Shown: positions 1-8,960, counted from the first letter of the stretch. The stretch is 60,205 bases of DNA from an uncultured Christensenella sp. (GCA_949287655.1 CASEHD010000013.1:1-60205), one strand, 5' to 3'. The notes: a model not told the origin generated them from the sequence alone. A program made the numbers and translations.

Positions 1-31
1 GCCTCGCTGAAACACACACTAAAAATCATCG

Positions 32-182
32 CCTGAGGGTGCATGCAGTTTTAAGCCGGCAAATTTTTGTCGATACAAGGCAAATGCCGCAGGTAATATG
101 AGACATATTATCAAGGCATTTAACGCAGTAGCTACGGAAATTTGCCGCTTTAAACCAGGTTCGTATTATTCTGGGCTGGTAT
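32..182 (+). repeat. Palindromic repeat core, copy 1 (MITE/REP-like)
   Basis: This 151-base stretch matches 34733-34883 at the same length with only a handful of substitutions. It contains an internal inverted repeat: the arm TTTAAGCCGGCAAATTT is answered by AAATTTGCCGCTTTAAA, with further palindromic pieces between. Its last 25 bases (158-182) are the exact reverse complement of 34634-34658, the left terminal repeat of the fuller copy. It lies directly downstream of the stop of the DUF2971 gene and, as a long hairpin, might also end that transcript (inference). Confidence 0.85.
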
Positions 183-186
183 ACCT

Positions 187-1629
187 TTATCCTCTGAACG
201 GAATCGAAGACTTCATTATTATTATTCCGTTTGCACATTTATAAGACCAACGTTTTATTGTCTTGTCGCCTTCTTTCCATTTAACCAATCGAATATCAGA
301 ATTATACGTCACATCGTCTTTATATTGACTCTCTTCAATTGCGTCAGTACCCGCTTCCTCTTTAAACTTTTCATCGTCATAAAATTTATAATTATCTCTG
401 TCAAAGATATGTATAAGCGTATTAAAAACCGTATTTTGGTTTTCTCCGGGACCGACGATAATTTTATCTATCAATCGTGTCTTGCTGTCCTTTGCAAGAA
501 ATTGTACTCTTAATGCCGGTTTGATTTTAATTGGATTGTTGGTATTGTAGTCAAAATCAAATACTAATTCTTCATTTAAAGCATATTTATAAAACAGCAA
601 TCGGCTCTCTTTTTCTTCAGAGAATCCTTGATTTTTAAAGCATGGTATAGCTATGTATTTGATTACAGATTCATATTCGACAGTTTTACTTTCAGCTTTT
701 GTTTTCATTAATTCTTTTATAAATTTTTCTTTCTCTTCTTCAGTATATGCCACTGCCATTGGTTTGCTTTTTTCATCAATTAGTCCCGGATGATCTCTGT
801 TTAATTTTAATTCTCCTTCTGTAATTACAATAGGCGTTCTCGCTACGCATCCGTCTCCCAGGCTTTTTTCTAAAGTAGACAATAAATTCGTTTGAATGCT
901 AACGCTTCCTTTATTTATTGAAATTTTGTCTTTATTGTCCTCCTTATTTATTTTAACGATTATAGGTCCGCTCCAAGGATCTTTTTCTTTAAATTTAATT
1001 TTCAACTCGTTATAACCATTTTTTGGGGAAATATTATAACATAACTTTATTGATTTTTTCTTAATATCCAATTTAAAATTAAAAACACTTTCGATATCTT
1101 CCTTTTTTGCATACATCTTATCTCCGTCTTTAAAGTTAACGGGGATCGGTTTATACCAATCATCCGCAATTATATCATCTTTTTTATAACGTATATATTT
1201 AAACCCAACGTTTCCCAAATTGAATTGAATTGACACGCCGCAGTCTTTTGCATAATATTTCCAATTCGACAGCAAATCTCCGTCTCCGCAAAATGAGACA
1301 ATGTAAATATCGTCGCTTACGTCTTGTAAACCGGCGCTTAACTCTTTCGGAGCCCTTTTGCTTAGCCTTAGACGTTCTATCGTTTTCTCATAATCTTCAA
1401 CCCCGCCGATGAATTCTTTTATGTCGTTTAAATAACATATATTACTGGCAAGCATCTCGCAGCGCGTCAAATCGGGAGACGAGTAAGGATTATCTTTTAT
1501 TTTAAAAATCGATAGCAGTGCAGAAAGCGACGTGTAGTGCCAGTATTCCCGATCTTTAGGCTTATACACCGCGCTTTCTCCATTAAGAATATTGTTATGC
1601 TTTACTTCACTTAGCAGGCTGTTGCTCAT
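187..1629 (-). CDS. DUF2971-family protein, last gene of the candidate system
   Basis: 480 residues. The N-terminal half has the DUF2971 pattern: a W-H-Y-T-S motif near residue 30, L-N-D-x-x-E-F near 68-73, and S-F-C-x-G-D followed by N-W-x-Y-Y-A and G-V-S-I-Q-F around 112-136. Near the C-terminus is I-I-V-G-P-G, also typical. At 480 residues it is longer than most members I know of (roughly 250-350), with an extra lysine-rich middle. The biochemical activity of DUF2971 is not known to me; members recur in accessory and defence-like neighbourhoods, so an effector role is an inference. Its ATG lies inside the 3' end of the receiver-like gene (23-base overlap), which supports translational coupling. 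The sequence is AT-rich. Family assignment is fairly sure; function is unknown. Confidence 0.7.
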   Translation of the reverse strand: MSNSLLSEVKHNNILNGESAVYKPKDREYWHYTSLSALLSIFKIKDNPYSSPDLTRCEMLASNICYLNDIKEFIGGVEDYEKTIERLRLSKRAPKELSAGLQDVSDDIYIVSFCGDGDLLSNWKYYAKDCGVSIQFNLGNVGFKYIRYKKDDIIADDWYKPIPVNFKDGDKMYAKKEDIESVFNFKLDIKKKSIKLCYNISPKNGYNELKIKFKEKDPWSGPIIVKINKEDNKDKISINKGSVSIQTNLLSTLEKSLGDGCVARTPIVITEGELKLNRDHPGLIDEKSKPMAVAYTEEEKEKFIKELMKTKAESKTVEYESVIKYIAIPCFKNQGFSEEKESRLLFYKYALNEELVFDFDYNTNNPIKIKPALRVQFLAKDSKTRLIDKIIVGPGENQNTVFNTLIHIFDRDNYKFYDDEKFKEEAGTDAIEESQYKDDVTYNSDIRLVKWKEGDKTIKRWSYKCANGIIIMKSSIPFRG

Positions 1630-2287
1630 TATTTTTTTTCATCCTTTTCTTTAACAAGATAAAACAAGCCATAACACATCCTATAAATTGGTATTTGATA
1701 TAAAAGCTTGTACACATAGCGTATATTTCTTTTTTAGTTTTATCTGAAACACTTGCCCATGCTTGTATGCCTACACTCTTAACAACAGACGAGGTATCCG
1801 TCGTGAGCCCATTGTCCGGTTTTACGTTTTCCTTAATTACGTTTTCCTTAATTACGTTTTTCTTAATTTCGAAAAAAGGACGTTTACACCAAATAATGTT
1901 TTTATCTTTAATTTCGACTTCATGTATCTTTGATGATACTAAGATAATTTTTACATTATCTTTATCTTTGTATTGTTCGGCAAGTCCTTCCGCACAAGCA
2001 AGCCCCGATGCATCCTTAGATCCCGGCGAATTTTTCCAGCGATAATCAATAACAAAAACCAAATTGTCGTCGTCTTGTTGCCTTGCTTTTTTGCGCACTT
2101 CGTCTATAAGTTTTGTCCAATCAACTTTCCCTTCCGTCGTTTTATTTTTTAATAACTCTTTCGCATCCAAGGTAATAACGCTGTCTTCTTCTACAGATCC
2201 ATAGATGTTTTTTATAATTGTTTCAAAAACTTTTTTCTGCCACTCATTGATTTCTTCCATATCATCTATAAATATTAATTTCGTCAT
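1607..2287 (-). CDS. Receiver-like (CheY-fold) protein with hydrophobic C-terminal tail
   Basis: 226 residues. Residues 1-140 fit a response-regulator receiver: L-I-F-I-D-D (acidic pair D8/D9), F-V-I-D-Y (candidate phosphoacceptor D81), I-I-L-V-S-S near 114-119, and the C-K-R-P motif with K135 and P137 at the usual Lys-Pro site. There is no helix-turn-helix or other DNA-binding output. After a 15-base tandem repeat encoding ENVIK units (residues 144-155) comes a linker and a short hydrophobic stretch at about 196-212 followed by Lys/Arg, which looks like a membrane tail or amphipathic anchor. It sits between the GHKL proteins and the DUF2971 gene, so it could relay a signal to the effector (inference). 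A GAGGAG-free but A/G-rich leader (AAGGAGAATAA) precedes the ATG. Confidence 0.6.
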   Translation of the reverse strand: MTKLIFIDDMEEINEWQKKVFETIIKNIYGSVEEDSVITLDAKELLKNKTTEGKVDWTKLIDEVRKKARQQDDDNLVFVIDYRWKNSPGSKDASGLACAEGLAEQYKDKDNVKIILVSSKIHEVEIKDKNIIWCKRPFFEIKKNVIKENVIKENVKPDNGLTTDTSSVVKSVGIQAWASVSDKTKKEIYAMCTSFYIKYQFIGCVMACFILLKKRMKKNNEQQPAK

Positions 2288-2364
2288 ATTTATTCTCCTT
2301 ATAACAATGTGTCAGTTCCTTTCATTATGCCAGAAGATTCTTTTTTTTCTTCTTTTTCTTCTTT

Positions 2365-5300
2365 TTATTCTTTTATATTAAATATTTTTAGTTTTGAGAT
2401 AAAATTATTTTCCTTTTCATACATTTCTATTTCATAACCATCCTGTGGCAACATATTCAAAAGCGTAACAAAAAATTTTTTTGTCATTCCTTTACTTTTT
2501 ACTTCTTTGCTTTTGTTAATCTTATTCTTAAATATAAATTCAATATTATCAACTCCCTCGGTTACACTATATTCTAACGATTCTTTTTCACCATGCTTTT
2601 CTGCATTTTCTATAAACTTTAAAATCACACCCGCTAAATATACTGCCGCCATTGTTTCTTTTACAGCATCATCTTCATCCATCATCAGTATGCCACAATT
2701 TAGCCTTGAAAGTCCTGTATTAATTACCTCATTTTGATCAATTCTATCTTTAAGAATGGTTTTTATTAATTCTTTATCCTCTTTTTTGATAAAAAAATAG
2801 TTCCGCCTAAAAGGTTGGTTGTTATAATCTATTTCTTGCCCATAAAATCTGGCTAATACAAGTAAATTGTTGGCATAAGCGATCATTTGATCAAATAATA
2901 TCGTTATTAACTCTTTTCTTTTTTCTGTATCGCCATTCTCAACAAGCATAATTAACTCTTTTATTTTTTCTGTATCGCCATTCTCAACAAGCATACCCTT
3001 TAACGAATCTAAGAAAGCTGACCTTGCATTGTGCGAAGTATTTCTGCCTTCACTGATAAATTTCTGCGTTGCTCTTGCCTGTATCGCCGATTTAATTGCA
3101 CCCTTTTCTATATCCTCATAGAGCATTTTGGACAATGCGTATTTTTTTGCAAGGATCTGTCTGAGAATTTCAAGTTTGTTTACAAGTTTGTTTACAAGAT
3201 CACATTTATCATTGAATGTGACTTCAATGTAAGGCATTGCCGTGTCCGATGTTTCAGATTTTGCAATCTTTCTCTGATACTCATCCGAAAAAAACATCAA
3301 ATCAAATATATATTTATTCTTTTCAACCGCACAATATCCTATTTCATTCAGACGATCTTGATTATCTTTAATAATATCTTCACGCAAAACATATCCGTCT
3401 CTTATTTCTTCGTCATCTATTTCTTTGTCGTCTATTTCTTTGTCGTCTATTTCTTTGTCGTCGCTACTTGCAATTATGTACCATATTTCATCTTTTAAGC
3501 AATTCATGCTGCCATCTTTATAATAAAGTTTGACGCTTTGAATATTTTCGCCTTGCTTGCATAACATTTTGCAAACATCGGAATATTTTTCAAGAACGGA
3601 TCTTTTATCGTCTTTTTTCTCATCCTCTTTTTTAGGAAAAGATTCCCCTTTCGATACGCTCTCCAAATACATAGCTTCAAACAGCTCTTTATATTCAGAT
3701 TCATCGGCAATATCGGTTTTTTTAATCTCATTTCTGAATCTCTCGTTCTTCTGCTCCCCGGCAATCCCGCATATTATTCTCTTATATGCATTCAACAATA
3801 TGGTATAGTATCCGTCTGCGTCTTCGAATTTTTCCCAACCGTCTTTGTCTTTCTGATTACTCAATTCTTGCATTAATTTGCAAATTTTTTGTATTCGCTC
3901 AATGTTTAATATATAGGTTGATTCCATTTGCGCTAAGCAATTGATCAATATATTTATAAAAATATACTTATCCTGTGCTTCTTCTTTGTCCTTTGCTTCT
4001 TTATTCTTTGCTTCTTTGTCCTTTGCTTTTTCGCTGAACACAATTTTGATCTGTTTGCCTAAAACCTCTTCATCGATAGATATGTTTTCAAATATGTTTT
4101 CGCTTTTTATTATTTTATCCAATAAAGCGACAACGGTTTTTAATGCCGCTTGTTTTACAATTTCTTTATAATATAAAAACGGACTGCTTATAGCCTTTAA
4201 TACGGAAATAGCATTTTCTATTTTCGTTTTAGAATAGTCGCTTCCTCCATGCAACAATTCGGCAAATACTTTTGTGTAATCTTCGACCGTATTACAATTC
4301 TTGGTCTTAATCCAAAGTTCATTCTCGAAAGCAAACCGCCGGAATTGACGTTCTCTTATGCTTTTGTCTTTTTTATCGTTTTTTTCTGCTTCTTCTTTTG
4401 CTTCTTTTAAAGATTTGACCCTGTAATCGTAATGCTTTTTACTCCAATATTCTGCCACCGTCTTCAACGAAGCGCTTTCAAGTATGTCTTGCGCTTTATA
4501 ACGGATATTACAACTCGGGCAAGAATCGCCGTAATTTCTCACAGACGGAACTGCAAAATCTATCAAGGCGTGATAGTTTTTCTTTTTACTCACGTAATCT
4601 TTTTTCGTTTTGTCAGACATTCTGCTGACAAGGGTAATAACCTGATCAAATATTATAACGTTTTTTTCCAACGATTCAGAATTGCCGCGCATCAGGGAAG
4701 ATAACAACGACTTTGCTCTCGCAAAGGTGCTTCCCGTAACTATTTGATCGTCAACATAATGGAACCGCACCTTAACCTTAACCTTAGCGGCATCATCGGC
4801 ATCATTTTTAGTTTTATTTTTATTTTTGATCTGCTCCAAAAAGTATTCTATATTGGAAAACTTAGTCTCAAAATTGGAACGATATTCTTTTTTCGGCTCA
4901 AAAGCAATTACGTGTGCATTACCTTCGAAAACATGCCTGTTTATCGCATGCGGGAACAATTCATTGCTGAAATGCGACGGCGCAATGATTACGTCAAGAA
5001 AAATCTTATTCTGTCCGTTACCGCTCTCCTCTTTAGAATTGCCCTTTCCAAGACTATCTTTTATATCTTTTATATCTTTACAAAACTCCAAAAATTTATT
5101 CCTTTCTTCTGTAAAATCGTTCTCTCCCTTGTTGTAATAAATATCATAGAACAAATTGCCTGTTCTGACATAATATTTATAATGATGATCTTCCCTGTCT
5201 ATATGGTTGTAATACAGATAATTCTTAAATTTATAAGTCTTTTTTTTCTCAAAAAAATCAATATAAGTCTTACGTTCATCGGACGGCTTGTCTGAATCCC

Positions 5301-6282
5301 TACGTTCATCGGACGGCTTGTCTGAATCCCGATTGATCATCTGTATCGGTATAACGGAAGTCTCGCTCGTTGCGATGATCGGACGTTCTTTCATTAAATC
5401 TTCTTTCGGAAAACACAACGTACACTCTTGCGCTTTATGCCAAGTGCAATTTACCGAAACAAGATATTGGGATGTTAGTTTTTGATCGGCAACTTTCAAT
5501 GTCGCGGACTTGTTTTTCGAGTCCCAAGACAATGTTTTAGCGTCGCTTATTTCAAACTTCGACTTCGCCTCTTCATTCTTCGGTAATACGTGAATGATAC
5601 TTAAATATTGACCTTTATCATTATTTAAGTCTTGCTCTAACTTCTTAAGTTCTTCCTTTAACTTAAGTTCTTTCTTTAACTTAAGTTCTTCATTTAACTT
5701 AAGTTCTTCCTTTAACTTAAGTTCTTCCTTTAACTCAAGTTCTTTGAGAAATTTATTTTTCATTTTGACAAAAGTATTCAACGTCGATGAAATACCGCAA
5801 ATAAACACGATTTTTTTATACGAATCGACATCTTCCTTTTTCAAAATAAACTTTTCAAAATATCTTATTTTTTGCTCCGACTTTACTTCGCTTCTTATAT
5901 ATTTCGGCTCTTCGTACAAACAATAATCGACAGATCCTGCTTTATCTTTCAATGCAACCAACACCGGTTCTATATAAGTTTCATAACCGATGATCAATAT
6001 CTTTTCGTTTTGAGGATTGATTTTTTCGTGCAACCAATCAGCGAATCTGTTCACCCATCTCGGATGCGAAAAAAGTATCTGAGCCTCGTAAAAAGTATCG
6101 AGATGGACCTCTCCGATTTTTACGTGCGTATTGCTGATTTTGCAACCCAAAGGTTTCTGATGAATGTCAGACTCCAAAATATTTTTTAATTTTTTTATCC
6201 AAACTTTTTCTTTTTTGTTCTCGCTGCCTATTTCCAAGTTGTACAACTTGTTTCTAAGCTTTGGCAAGTTTTGATCCGACAT
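2365..6282 (-). CDS. Giant protein: phosphoribosyltransferase-like motifs, Cys clusters, C-terminal GHKL-like domain
   Basis: 1305 residues from the ATG at 6282, which has GGGGAG seven bases upstream; a TTG at 6318 would add 12 residues but has no clear site. Visible parts: residues about 90-165, an alpha/beta segment (ILIIGYETY) like a type I PRTase; a charged Glu/Lys/Leu coiled coil at about 180-220 made of 18-base DNA repeats; a C-x2-H-x4-C-x2-C cluster near 279-290; Y-V-D-D-x-x-V-T-G-S-T at about 509-519, closely resembling the PRPP-binding loop of PRTases; C-P-S-C near 588-591; a long Lys/Glu-rich middle; and F-I-E-N-A-E-K-H near 1222-1230, like the N-box of GHKL ATPases, followed by a degenerate C-terminal half. 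It overlaps the upstream GHKL gene by 29 bases. Function unknown; a nucleotide-sensing or signalling scaffold is my inference. Confidence 0.6.
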   Translation of the reverse strand: MSDQNLPKLRNKLYNLEIGSENKKEKVWIKKLKNILESDIHQKPLGCKISNTHVKIGEVHLDTFYEAQILFSHPRWVNRFADWLHEKINPQNEKILIIGYETYIEPVLVALKDKAGSVDYCLYEEPKYIRSEVKSEQKIRYFEKFILKKEDVDSYKKIVFICGISSTLNTFVKMKNKFLKELELKEELKLKEELKLNEELKLKKELKLKEELKKLEQDLNNDKGQYLSIIHVLPKNEEAKSKFEISDAKTLSWDSKNKSATLKVADQKLTSQYLVSVNCTWHKAQECTLCFPKEDLMKERPIIATSETSVIPIQMINRDSDKPSDERRDSDKPSDERKTYIDFFEKKKTYKFKNYLYYNHIDREDHHYKYYVRTGNLFYDIYYNKGENDFTEERNKFLEFCKDIKDIKDSLGKGNSKEESGNGQNKIFLDVIIAPSHFSNELFPHAINRHVFEGNAHVIAFEPKKEYRSNFETKFSNIEYFLEQIKNKNKTKNDADDAAKVKVKVRFHYVDDQIVTGSTFARAKSLLSSLMRGNSESLEKNVIIFDQVITLVSRMSDKTKKDYVSKKKNYHALIDFAVPSVRNYGDSCPSCNIRYKAQDILESASLKTVAEYWSKKHYDYRVKSLKEAKEEAEKNDKKDKSIRERQFRRFAFENELWIKTKNCNTVEDYTKVFAELLHGGSDYSKTKIENAISVLKAISSPFLYYKEIVKQAALKTVVALLDKIIKSENIFENISIDEEVLGKQIKIVFSEKAKDKEAKNKEAKDKEEAQDKYIFINILINCLAQMESTYILNIERIQKICKLMQELSNQKDKDGWEKFEDADGYYTILLNAYKRIICGIAGEQKNERFRNEIKKTDIADESEYKELFEAMYLESVSKGESFPKKEDEKKDDKRSVLEKYSDVCKMLCKQGENIQSVKLYYKDGSMNCLKDEIWYIIASSDDKEIDDKEIDDKEIDDEEIRDGYVLREDIIKDNQDRLNEIGYCAVEKNKYIFDLMFFSDEYQRKIAKSETSDTAMPYIEVTFNDKCDLVNKLVNKLEILRQILAKKYALSKMLYEDIEKGAIKSAIQARATQKFISEGRNTSHNARSAFLDSLKGMLVENGDTEKIKELIMLVENGDTEKRKELITILFDQMIAYANNLLVLARFYGQEIDYNNQPFRRNYFFIKKEDKELIKTILKDRIDQNEVINTGLSRLNCGILMMDEDDAVKETMAAVYLAGVILKFIENAEKHGEKESLEYSVTEGVDNIEFIFKNKINKSKEVKSKGMTKKFFVTLLNMLPQDGYEIEMYEKENNFISKLKIFNIKE

Positions 6283-8536
6283 CACTGTTCTCCCCACTAC
6301 CTTTTCTGGTTTTTGCAAAATATCTGATTATATCCATCGCTCTGTCGTCGAGCCCGCCTATCAGCTGGCTGGTATACATATTCTTTGCTATCATTTCAAT
6401 TGAATCGTAAAGCAAAACATCCAACTCAGCTTCCTTATCTACAATAAATATGCTATGACCTTTCATTTTTTTGCTTTTTCCTCTTCTGTAAAATAACATA
6501 AACTGCCTTAGCAAATGGATCACCTTATATCTGTCGCCCGCATTTATAACAGCTATTGTCCTTTTCTGCCTTGGTTTTTCTGCAATAAAACGGAATATTG
6601 CCTTTGCTAAAATCTCATACAGGTTATATTGAGAAAGTTGCTTTAAAATGTCTTTTATCTTTTCGCCTACCTCATGCCCCGAATCTTTCTTTCCGGCTCT
6701 TACGATAGCATCTTTGATAATCGCGTCCAATCGCAAGCAATCTATAACCAAAATCACGCCCGGTTTGCATTTCTTAATTGATAAAATTGCGGTCAATATA
6801 TCAACATATTTTTCTTTTTTGGGTTTTTCATCTTGTTTCACGATTTTTCTTATTTCTTCGAGCACCTCATCCGAGATCGACAAGTCATTAAATAAATATA
6901 CTATGTTTTCATCGCCTTGTACTGTATTTGTATCGTTATTTATTTCAACTGCCGGAATATCGACATTTGAGATCTCTTCTCTCAAAGCGATAGGTAAATA
7001 TATGATGTATGCCGTACCGTCATGCCATTTAAAATTATTTGAGATCGTATAGATATTCTTCTCTTCTTTAATTTTCCCTTTTTTATCTTTAAGTGAAATT
7101 TTATTATCGTTTTCATAAACACATAAACTTGTATTTTTATCTTCATTTCCGCTTCTGACAAACATATATCCCTTACTCAGTTCAACTGTGTTTGCCAAAA
7201 TCTGCAATCCAAAATGAAAAGCAATGTTTTTTGCATTGTTATAATAAGTATCTAAATCTCTACTGCCCTTGGCTTCGAAAAGCTCGGCTAACTTTAAATT
7301 ATCGAATTTAACCTCAGATGTATGTTTTTTTGCATTTTCTTTAAATTTTTCAACTATCCCTTTATAACTATCTTCCCCGTTGTAAGACAGATCCGTGACA
7401 AAAAGTTCCATAAAAAATTGCGTATCCTTAAAGACGTTTTCGTTTTTAACGTCATCGGATAAATATTTACTGTCTTCTTTTTTTCTTATTCTCAAAGTAA
7501 ATACACCGCATCCGCCCTGACTGCCTTCTGAACTCTTGCGAATTGAGTGTATTATTGCGTTTTCTATCAATTGTTGAATGCCTTCTGCATAGTCAGCGCA
7601 AACCTCATGAATTATATGCAGCTTCTTTTCAACACTTTTCCACTCATTGCTATCTTGCATATAATGAAGCGTATAGATAAATAAAAACTTTGTCAACAAG
7701 TTGTCGGAACGACATTCAGATTCAATAATCTGCTCTTTTTTACTATCCTTAAAGTCTGCAAGAAAATCGTCATAGACGTCTTCAAGAATTTTGACGCTTT
7801 CTCCATCATTGTCCTTAATTCGAACCAAATCACCATATATATCGATTGTCAAAGGAATAAAAGGAAAAATCCTGCCGAAATGCTCTTCCTTTTTTTTGCT
7901 ATATATATGCTTAATGCCGTCGCCATCATCATAAAAAAAACAATCTATAATTTCTGAAAATTTTTCATGATAAATACGCAAAGAGTGCCGAATCTGAAAA
8001 TAATGAGCGTTTTTTCGTTTTTGTTCCTCCGAACTACTATCACTAACTAAAACCAAATATTTGAATTTATTCTTTTCAAGTTTTTGAACCAACAACAATA
8101 AATATTGCATGAAAAGCGGATCGCACATTTCCTCAAATTTACCGGAAAAATCCTCGCTTTTCATATTCGGGCTATAATCTACATTAATAATTATTTTAAA
8201 ATTCTCTTTCTTGACCTGATTAAAATCGCACTTATTTATTTTGATATTTCTTTTGCCGACATATTCAATCGAAGTCTCTGTTTTATTAAAAATTTCTTTT
8301 TCTTGCTTTTGACATAATTTTAATAATTCATATTCATTATCATAGACTGATTCAGTAATTTCTCTGAATACAAACTTAAATTCTTTATCTATATTAATAT
8401 TCTTTAAAGGGCTTTTATTGTATATTATATTATCTAGCAAATTTTGCAATTCACAAATCTTGCCGTTTTTACCGGCTACGTTAATTATACATATATATTT
8501 TTTTTCCTTTGATTGATATGCCATTCCCCGCACCAT
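6254..8536 (-). CDS. GHKL-ATPase (histidine-kinase-like) protein, first gene of the candidate system
   Basis: 760 residues. The central part carries a GHKL fold: N-box Q-L-I-E-N-A-I-I-H (N326), G1-like T-D-L-S-Y-N-G around D382, G2-like H-F-G-L-Q-I-L-A-N near 441-449, and a closing A-Y-I-I-Y-L-P strand near 509-515. I see no clear H-box with a phosphoacceptor histidine, so it may be an ATPase or switch rather than a classical kinase. The N-terminal 300 residues are unrecognised. The C-terminal 220 residues have alternating strands (for example G-V-I-L-V-I-D-C near 593-600 and I-A-V-I-N-A-G near 661-667) of unknown family. The start is uncertain: ATG at 8536 has almost no Shine-Dalgarno site, and an in-frame ATG at 8524 follows GGGGA too closely. 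Leader from the predicted promoter is only about a dozen bases. Confidence 0.65.
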   Translation of the reverse strand: MVRGMAYQSKEKKYICIINVAGKNGKICELQNLLDNIIYNKSPLKNINIDKEFKFVFREITESVYDNEYELLKLCQKQEKEIFNKTETSIEYVGKRNIKINKCDFNQVKKENFKIIINVDYSPNMKSEDFSGKFEEMCDPLFMQYLLLLVQKLEKNKFKYLVLVSDSSSEEQKRKNAHYFQIRHSLRIYHEKFSEIIDCFFYDDGDGIKHIYSKKKEEHFGRIFPFIPLTIDIYGDLVRIKDNDGESVKILEDVYDDFLADFKDSKKEQIIESECRSDNLLTKFLFIYTLHYMQDSNEWKSVEKKLHIIHEVCADYAEGIQQLIENAIIHSIRKSSEGSQGGCGVFTLRIRKKEDSKYLSDDVKNENVFKDTQFFMELFVTDLSYNGEDSYKGIVEKFKENAKKHTSEVKFDNLKLAELFEAKGSRDLDTYYNNAKNIAFHFGLQILANTVELSKGYMFVRSGNEDKNTSLCVYENDNKISLKDKKGKIKEEKNIYTISNNFKWHDGTAYIIYLPIALREEISNVDIPAVEINNDTNTVQGDENIVYLFNDLSISDEVLEEIRKIVKQDEKPKKEKYVDILTAILSIKKCKPGVILVIDCLRLDAIIKDAIVRAGKKDSGHEVGEKIKDILKQLSQYNLYEILAKAIFRFIAEKPRQKRTIAVINAGDRYKVIHLLRQFMLFYRRGKSKKMKGHSIFIVDKEAELDVLLYDSIEMIAKNMYTSQLIGGLDDRAMDIIRYFAKTRKGSGENSDVGSKLAKA

Positions 8537-8554
8537 AAATTAACAACTATTATA

Positions 8555-8583
8555 AGTTTATCATAAAAATTTATAACATTCAA
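8555..8583 (-). promoter_or_regulatory. Predicted promoter of the four-gene system
   Basis: Read on the minus strand, TTGAAT (8578-8583), a 17-base spacer and TAAACT (8555-8560). The predicted start would lie near 8548, giving a very short leader before the ATG at 8536. Confidence 0.5.
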
Positions 8584-8684
8584 TATTATTTGATAAATTA
8601 GTTGACTTTTATTTAAAATATAGTTATCGATTTCGTTTTTGTCTTCCGAATACTCTGATTTTAACAATATTCTATTTTTCTGAA

Positions 8685-8728
8685 CCGGAATAATACAAAC
8701 CCGGTTTAAACCGGCAAATTTTCGCAGC
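8685..8728 (-). repeat. Partial inverted copy of the palindromic repeat end
   Basis: Read on the minus strand this stretch matches the right-hand end of the 151-base repeat (AAATTTGCCG-CTTTAAACC, then TTCGTATTATTCTGG) with a few substitutions; beyond 8728 the similarity fades into GC-rich palindromic sequence up to about 8790. Together with the copy at 32-182 it flanks the four-gene system in inverted orientation. Confidence 0.65.
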
Positions 8729-8856
8729 CTGCCGGTGCGACCGGCGGCATTAGTCGCCGGCGCGTATCGTTGCCTGTTTCGCTGCTTCACGCCGCCTCAA
8801 AAGGCACATAAGAACACCGTTTTGTCCGGGAAAACGGCGAAACCTAAAAAAAGAGA

Positions 8857-8927
8857 TAAAAAAAGTAGTGAACCGCCAAACACTCAATGAGCATCAGCAC
8901 CGTTCCGAAGGAACTGTCACTACTATC
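8857..8927 (-). ncRNA. Predicted small RNA, copy 1, with its own promoter and terminator
   Basis: On the minus strand a strong promoter, TTGACA (8955-8960), 17-base spacer, TAAACT (8932-8937), points into about 70 bases with no ORF. The RNA would be closed by AGTAGTGA (8917-8924 on the complement) pairing with TCACTACT (8864-8871), followed by a run of seven T, a good intrinsic terminator. Inside is the hairpin GTTCC-TTC-GGAAC. It is divergent from the small ORF at 8983. A second promoter-RNA-terminator unit lies at 9682-9771 beside a copy of the same ORF. Its role is unknown; an antisense or antitoxin-like regulator is possible. Confidence 0.65.
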
Positions 8928-8931
8928 AAAA

Positions 8932-8960
8932 AGTTTATCATATTATTTTGATTATGTCAA
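8932..8960 (-). promoter_or_regulatory. Promoter of small RNA copy 1
   Basis: TTGACA at 8955-8960 and TAAACT at 8932-8937 (minus strand), spacer 17. The -35 is consensus. Confidence 0.7.

Noticed and set aside
5644..5745. CRISPR-like array (regular 18-base repeats)
   Set aside because: The repeats are directly adjacent without spacers and encode a coiled coil in an open frame.
6283..6318. TTG start adding 12 residues to the giant protein
   Set aside because: No ribosome site before it, while the ATG at 6282 has GGGGAG at seven bases.
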